Assembly (NCBI RefSeq): GCF_003319125.1
Contig: NZ_QOHG01000007.1
Location: 124,001-188,000, forward strand
Source of the DNA: Blastococcus sp. TF02A-26
Lineage (GTDB): Bacteria; Actinomycetota; Actinomycetes; Mycobacteriales; Geodermatophilaceae
Length of the DNA: 64,000 nucleotides
Direction of reading: 5' to 3'
Both the position numbers and the translations under genes were made by a program. This document shows, one piece after another, positions 59,752 to 64,000 of the stretch (its first letter is position 1; each line of letters starts with the position of its first letter). Under the pieces are notes generated by a model that did no database searches, had not been told where the DNA came from, and saw only the letters and a program-made list of their open reading frames with translations.

Positions 59752-59775
59752 GGACTTGATAAAGTCGTCAAGTCC
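59752..59775. promoter_or_regulatory. ArsR operator between the divergent genes
   Basis: GGACTTGA-N8-TCAAGTCC, 8-bp perfect arms, containing the TTGA..TCAA core of ArsR-family sites. It lies 34 bp from the ArsR ATG and 30 bp before the phosphatase GTG, so a single dimer could repress both. Confidence 0.7.
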
Positions 59776-59805
59776 GCAACAGAGCGGGCGGTATCGGGGG
59801 GTGGC

Positions 59806-61521
59806 GTGGCGCGCTGGTGGCGGAGCGGTGACGACCCCGGCACCGAGACCGACGGCGACACGCAGACCCTCGACACGATGCCGATCGGGCTCATCGAGCT
59901 CGACACCGAGTGGACCGTGCGCTTCCTCAACGACGCCGCGGAACGGATGACGGGGTACACCCGGGCGGACGTCCTCGGCCGCTCCTACTGGGAGGCCTTC
60001 CCGGCCAACGCCGACAACGAGGTCGGAGAGGCCTACCGGGAGGCCGTCGCGCGCCGCGAGCCGCGGACGGTCGAGGCCTTCTACCCCGAGCCCCTCAACC
60101 AGTGGTTCGAGGTGCAGGCGGTGCCGACGGCGCAGGGGCTGTGGCTCTACTTCACGGAGGTCAGCGCCCGCCGACAGGCCGTCGAGCGACTCGCCGCGCT
60201 CGCGCGGGTGAGCGCCGAGCTGGCCGGCACGCTGCACGCCTCCGCGGCCGTCCCCCGCATCCCCCGGCTCCTGGTCCCGGCGCTGGCCAGCTGGGCGACG
60301 ATCTCGCTGGTGGCTCCGGACGGCAGCCTCCAGGACGCCGGCAGCTGGCACGTGGACCCCACCAGGACCGGGCTCGTCCGGCGCTTCGCCGCGGCCGCCC
60401 AGCAGTCCTCCCCCACCACGTCACCGGCACTGCGCGCGCTGGCCACCGGTGCGCCCGTCACGACGACCGGCGGCCGGCTGACCGGCCGAGCGCTCGACGC
60501 CGTCGCGAGCGGCGAGGCGCGGCAGGCGCTGCAGGCACTGGCCCCCGGCGCCATGACGGCACTGCCCATCAAGGGTCCTGACCGGGTGCTCGGCATCCTC
60601 ACCCTCGGCGTCGACCGACACCGGACGGCGGATCCGGCGGACCTCGCGACGGCCACCGAGGTCGCCCAGCGCATCGGGCTGGCGCTCGACAACGCCCGCC
60701 TCTACGAACAGCAGCGCCACCTGGCCGAGGAGCTCCAACGGAGCATGCTGACCGCCCCGCCCGAGCCCGACCACGCGGAGATCGTCGTGCGGTACATGCC
60801 GGCCGCCGAGGCCGCCCGGGTCGGCGGCGACTGGTACGACGCCTTCGTGCAGCCCGACGGCGCCACGACGCTCGTGATCGGCGACGTCGTCGGGCACGAC
60901 ACCGCAGCGGCGGCGGCGATGGGACAGCTCCGGAGCATGCTGCGGGGCATCGCGGTCACCGGCGACGCCGGCCCGGCCCAGGTGCTCCGCCAGTTGGACG
61001 GCGCCATCGCGCAACTGCAGCTGCAGACCTACGCCACGGCTGCGCTGGCACGCTTCGAGCAGACACCCGCCGACCTGCGCCGCGGCATCACCCGGATGCG
61101 CTGGGCCAACGCCGGCCATCCCCCACCGCTGGTCATCCACCCCGACGGGACGGTCGCGGAGCTGGCCAGCTGGCACGGCGAGCTCATGCTCGGCGTGGAC
61201 CACACCACCCCGCGGAGCGACTCCGTCGTCACGCTGGACCGCGACACCACCGTGCTCCTGTACACCGACGGGCTCATCGAACGACGCGGCGCCGACCTCG
61301 ACGACGGCATGGAACGGCTCCGCGCCGCCGCGGCGGACCTGGCCGACCGCCCCCTGGACGAGCTGTGCGACGAGGTCATCGCGCGACTCGTCGAGACCAC
61401 CCCCGAGGACGACGTCGCCCTCGTCGCCATCCGCCTGCACCGCCAGGACCGGCCGCGTCCGGACGAGGCCGGCCCCCAGGTCGTCCCACCCACCGTCGGC
61501 CCGGACCCAGCGACGAGCTGA
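59806..61521 (+). CDS. PAS-GAF-SpoIIE (PP2C) phosphatase
   Basis: 571 residues. PAS at about 22-130 (PIGLIELDTEWTVRFLNDAAERMTGYTRADVLGRSYWEAFP), GAF at 145-310, then the SpoIIE/RsbU catalytic domain at 320-545: LQRSMLTAP, GGDWYDAF, IGDVVGHD (metal Asp), NAGHPPPLV, LYTDGLIERRG and EDDVALVAIRL. Such proteins dephosphorylate anti-anti-sigma factors in partner-switching stress pathways. No RsbV/RsbW or STAS gene adjoins. GTG 59806; GGGGGG just upstream. Confidence 0.93.
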   Translation: MARWWRSGDDPGTETDGDTQTLDTMPIGLIELDTEWTVRFLNDAAERMTGYTRADVLGRSYWEAFPANADNEVGEAYREAVARREPRTVEAFYPEPLNQWFEVQAVPTAQGLWLYFTEVSARRQAVERLAALARVSAELAGTLHASAAVPRIPRLLVPALASWATISLVAPDGSLQDAGSWHVDPTRTGLVRRFAAAAQQSSPTTSPALRALATGAPVTTTGGRLTGRALDAVASGEARQALQALAPGAMTALPIKGPDRVLGILTLGVDRHRTADPADLATATEVAQRIGLALDNARLYEQQRHLAEELQRSMLTAPPEPDHAEIVVRYMPAAEAARVGGDWYDAFVQPDGATTLVIGDVVGHDTAAAAAMGQLRSMLRGIAVTGDAGPAQVLRQLDGAIAQLQLQTYATAALARFEQTPADLRRGITRMRWANAGHPPPLVIHPDGTVAELASWHGELMLGVDHTTPRSDSVVTLDRDTTVLLYTDGLIERRGADLDDGMERLRAAAADLADRPLDELCDEVIARLVETTPEDDVALVAIRLHRQDRPRPDEAGPQVVPPTVGPDPATS

Positions 61522-61620
61522 CAGCCCCCGCGGCGGGCGACCCACCGCCCATCGTCCAGTTCTCCGCTTTGCCACCGGTGGAAGTCCGGGGCACCCTCGG
61601 CGCGAGGTGAGGGGGACGCC

Positions 61621-62868
61621 GTGCGGCGCGACGAGGTGCTCGGGCTCTCGGAGCTGGCGGGGATGGGCCTGGGCGGGTTCACCCGCCGGGTCTCCGAGTT
61701 CCAGGCGGGCATCGCCGGCCGGGCGTTCGGCGTCGTCGGCCCGGTCGGCGCGCCGTTCCGCGTGGCGTACGACGCGATCTCGGGGCTGGCCTACGGCGGC
61801 GTGCGGTTCGCCCTCGGTGCCGGCGCCCGCGCCGTCGGGGCCGTCGCGACCGTCGCGGCCGACGACCGCCCGCTCGACGGGTCCCCCGCGGGCCGGCGGG
61901 CCCTCGGCGTGCTCAACGGGATCTACGGCGACTCCGTGGCCCGGCGCGCCCCCGGTCTCGCCACCCCGATGACCGTCCGCGTCGCCGGCCGCCCGGTGCC
62001 GACGACGCCCGCCGACCTCGCCGCGGCGTTCCCGGACGCCGGCGACCGCCTGGTGGTCTTCCTGCACGGCCTGACCGAGACGGAGGCCTCCTGGGACCGC
62101 CGGTCGCAGCGCCACCACGGCGCGCCCGGCACCAACTACGGCACCCTGCTGCACCGCGATCTGGGCCTGACGCCGGTGTTCGTCCGCTACAACACCGGCC
62201 TGCACCTCTCCGACAACGGCCGCCAGCTCGCCACGCTGCTCGCCGACCTCGTGGCGGGCTGGCCGCTCCCGGTCCGGGACGTCGTCCTCATCGGGCACTC
62301 GATGGGCGGGCTGATCGCGCGCGCCGCCCTCCACTCCGCCGGCAGCGGCACCGCGGACGCGGGCCCGTGGACGCCGCTGGTCCGCGACACGATCACCCTC
62401 GGGAGCCCGCACCTCGGTGCGCCCCTGGAGCGCGGCGCGCACGCGCTGACCGGACTGCTCGCCCGGCTGCCCGAGACCCGTCCGCTGTCGCGGGTGCTCG
62501 CCGCGCGCAGCGTCGGCATCAAGGACCTGCGCCACGGCACCCTGGTCGAGGCCGACTGGAGCGGCCGCGACCTCGACGCGCGGGAGGCCGCGGCGCACAC
62601 GCACGTGCCCCTGTCCGACGGCGCCCGCCACTTCGTCGTCCTCGCCACGCTGACCCGGGACCCCTCGGCGCGCACCGCCGGCCTGCTCGGGGACCTGCTG
62701 GTCCCGCCGCTCAGCGCCAGCGGCGACACCGGGGACGACGACCGGCTGGCCTTCCCGCCCGACCACGTCACCCGCATCGGCGGCCTCAACCACTTCGACC
62801 TGCAGAACGACCCCCGCGTCTACCGCGCCATCCGGGGTTGGCTGACCGCCCGGGACGGGATCGACTGA
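61621..62868 (+). CDS. Alpha/beta hydrolase, PGAP1/lipase-like
   Basis: 415 residues. The first 130 form a non-catalytic N-terminal region with helical segments (FGVVGPVGAPFRVAYDAISGLAYGGVRFALG). The hydrolase core has VVFLHGLTETEASWD, the nucleophile elbow VVLIGHSMGGLIARAA, TLGSPHLGAPLE, and the late His in GLNHFDLQ. Similar domains act as esterases or in GPI remodelling; the substrate is unknown. GTG at 61621. Confidence 0.9.
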   Translation: MRRDEVLGLSELAGMGLGGFTRRVSEFQAGIAGRAFGVVGPVGAPFRVAYDAISGLAYGGVRFALGAGARAVGAVATVAADDRPLDGSPAGRRALGVLNGIYGDSVARRAPGLATPMTVRVAGRPVPTTPADLAAAFPDAGDRLVVFLHGLTETEASWDRRSQRHHGAPGTNYGTLLHRDLGLTPVFVRYNTGLHLSDNGRQLATLLADLVAGWPLPVRDVVLIGHSMGGLIARAALHSAGSGTADAGPWTPLVRDTITLGSPHLGAPLERGAHALTGLLARLPETRPLSRVLAARSVGIKDLRHGTLVEADWSGRDLDAREAAAHTHVPLSDGARHFVVLATLTRDPSARTAGLLGDLLVPPLSASGDTGDDDRLAFPPDHVTRIGGLNHFDLQNDPRVYRAIRGWLTARDGID

Positions 62869-62875
62869 GACCGGC

Positions 62876-62907
62876 GACTCACCCCTCCGGGTGACGAGGG
62901 GGGAGTC
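62876..62907 (+). terminator. Weak hairpin after the lipase-like gene
   Basis: GACTCACCCC and GGGGGGAGTC pair at 9 of 10 positions around a 12-nt loop, 7 nt after the stop and 40 nt before the next start. No T run. Confidence 0.4.
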
Positions 62908-62947
62908 TCGGTTGGAGATCTTGGTCCGCCGCGCCGATGTCCGGTGC

Positions 62948-64000
62948 ATGTCGAGACGGCAGCAGCGTGTCACCACCACCCGGTGGCGACCGTTCTCCCT
63001 GCTCTTCCTGACGCTCGGCCTGACGGCGCTCTACGCGACCGGCCTGTGGGGGCGGCCGTTCAGCCCCGTCTGGGACCGGACCTACGACGTCGTCCTCTAC
63101 AACCTCCCGTACCTGGCCTCGGCGGCGGCGTGCATCGCCGCGGCCCGACGCGTGCGTCCCGAGCGGCTGGCCTGGCACGGGCTGGCCGCCGCGATGCTGC
63201 TGGGGGCGCTCGGCAACGCCCTGCGCGTGCTGTCCTCCGGGCTGGAGGGCAGCGGGCCGGCGTCCGGTCTGGCCAACGCCGTCTCGATGCTGGCCTACCT
63301 GGCGATGTACGTGCCGATCTACGTCCTGATCCGCACCCGGGTCCCCCGGTTCCACCCCAGCATGTGGCTGGACGGCGTCATCGGCGCACTGGGGAGCCTC
63401 GCCGCCGGCGTCGCCTTCCTGCTCGGCCCCTACCTCTTCCCCGGACCGGGCGAGCAGGTCGTGCCGGCCGCCGACCTCGTCCCCCCGATCACGACCGTGC
63501 TCCTCATCGGCGTGCTCGTCGGCGTCGGGTCGATCCTCGGCGTGCGGCTGGACCGCACGCTGTTCCTGCTCGGCGTCGGGCTGTGCTTCATCTGCGCGTC
63601 CGACCTGGTCCTGTTCGCCCTCAAGGTGCACGACACCTACGTCGACGGCGGTCCGCTCGAGCTCGGCTGGCTGGTGTGCGTGGTCCTGGCCGCCGCGGCG
63701 GCGACGGGCGCGCAGGAGCGGCCGGTCCCCGTGGACCGCCCCGGCTCGCGCCTGGGGTGGCGGCTGCTGGCGCTGCCCCTGGTCTGCATCGTCGCCGCCC
63801 TCGCCGTCCTCGCGGCCGGCTGGTCCCAGCCGCTGCCCGCCGTCTCGGCGTGGCTGGCCATCGGCTCCGTGCTGGCCGGGCTCGCCCGCATCGGCGTCAC
63901 CTTCCGCGAGGTGCGCAGCTTCAACCAGGTCAAGCGCGAGTCGCGCACCGACGAGCTCACCGGCCTGCCCAACCGTCGCTCGCTGCTGGAGGACGCCGAG
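62948..64000 (+). CDS. Multi-pass membrane diguanylate cyclase (GGDEF), partial
   Basis: 351 codons in the window, no stop. About ten hydrophobic segments fill residues 17-325, ending AWLAIGSVLAGLARIGVTFREV; then a linker VRSFNQVKRESRTDELTGLPNRRSLLEDAE. DELTGLPNRR is the standard opening of a GGDEF domain, so c-di-GMP synthesis is likely if the GGDEF motif downstream is intact. ATG at 62948. The domain order resembles MASE-type sensors. Catalytic residues lie outside the window. Confidence 0.88.
   Translation, partial: MSRRQQRVTTTRWRPFSLLFLTLGLTALYATGLWGRPFSPVWDRTYDVVLYNLPYLASAAACIAAARRVRPERLAWHGLAAAMLLGALGNALRVLSSGLEGSGPASGLANAVSMLAYLAMYVPIYVLIRTRVPRFHPSMWLDGVIGALGSLAAGVAFLLGPYLFPGPGEQVVPAADLVPPITTVLLIGVLVGVGSILGVRLDRTLFLLGVGLCFICASDLVLFALKVHDTYVDGGPLELGWLVCVVLAAAAATGAQERPVPVDRPGSRLGWRLLALPLVCIVAALAVLAAGWSQPLPAVSAWLAIGSVLAGLARIGVTFREVRSFNQVKRESRTDELTGLPNRRSLLEDAE

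Overview
The window is chromosomal DNA of a very high-G+C actinobacterium. GTG starts are common and stop/start overlaps of the ATGA or GTGA type are frequent. Housekeeping order is actinobacterial: metG-tatD-rpfB-rsmA-ispE, glmU-prs-rplY-pth, and the glpR/sepX-GNAT-glp-galU-5-FCL cell-division neighbourhood. The gene complement suggests Geodermatophilaceae (Blastococcus, Geodermatophilus, Modestobacter), but this is inferred from gene content and not from a phylogenetic marker. I see no transposase, phage gene or CRISPR array.

Layout. 1-10.6 kb, all on the minus strand, is a surface-polysaccharide and cell-surface region: two GT2 glycosyltransferases, a 1710-residue secreted PKD/LamG protein, a membrane-anchored DUF4352-like protein, a GT4 glycosyltransferase and a polyprenyl-phosphate sugar transferase. 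10.7-15.1 kb holds pth, rplY (L25/Ctc), prs, glmU and tRNA-Gln. 15.3-17.1 kb has a membrane fatty-acid desaturase behind a palindromic operator and a TetR regulator. 17.1-24.7 kb, minus strand, runs metG, tatD, a membrane protein, rpfB, rsmA and ispE. 24.7-26.3 kb is an amino-acid permease broken by two frameshifts. 26.4-31.1 kb has a CorA-type transporter, a DUF559 nuclease-like gene bracketed by two copies of a 61-nt hairpin element, and the divergent rsmI/pmt pair. 31.1-34.7 kb has an MFS transporter, an enoyl-CoA hydratase, DAHP synthase and tRNA-Ala.

34.8-39.3 kb is the Glp/GlpR cell-division neighbourhood. In mycobacteria the genes after 5-FCL are close to fmdB and mscL. Here about 9 kb of metabolic genes (39.3-48.3 kb) lies between them: a MatC-like carboxylate transporter, a CaiB CoA-transferase coupled to a biotin-free AccD-AccA fusion, an ATPase, MarR with a GMC oxidoreductase, a DHFR-like reductase and a lactate-oxidase-family enzyme. 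The conserved order resumes with fmdB, which sits behind a CIRCE-like operator, then a SAF-domain protein and mscL. 49.9-57.7 kb is a mixture of small enzymes, a fused DNA-glycosylase-like protein, a sirtuin and an alpha/beta hydrolase. At 57.7-57.9 kb is a decayed copy of the last module of the giant PKD protein. 58-64 kb contains tRNA-Arg, a lipoprotein, an ArsR regulator divergent from a PAS-GAF-SpoIIE phosphatase with an operator between them, a lipase-like hydrolase, and the start of a GGDEF protein that runs off the end.

Most promising for follow-up: the transporter/CoA-transferase/AccDA operon, the hairpin-flanked DUF559 cassette, the palindrome at the glpR promoter, the CIRCE-controlled FmdB protein with an atypical zinc site, and rsmA, which seems to lack any standard start codon.
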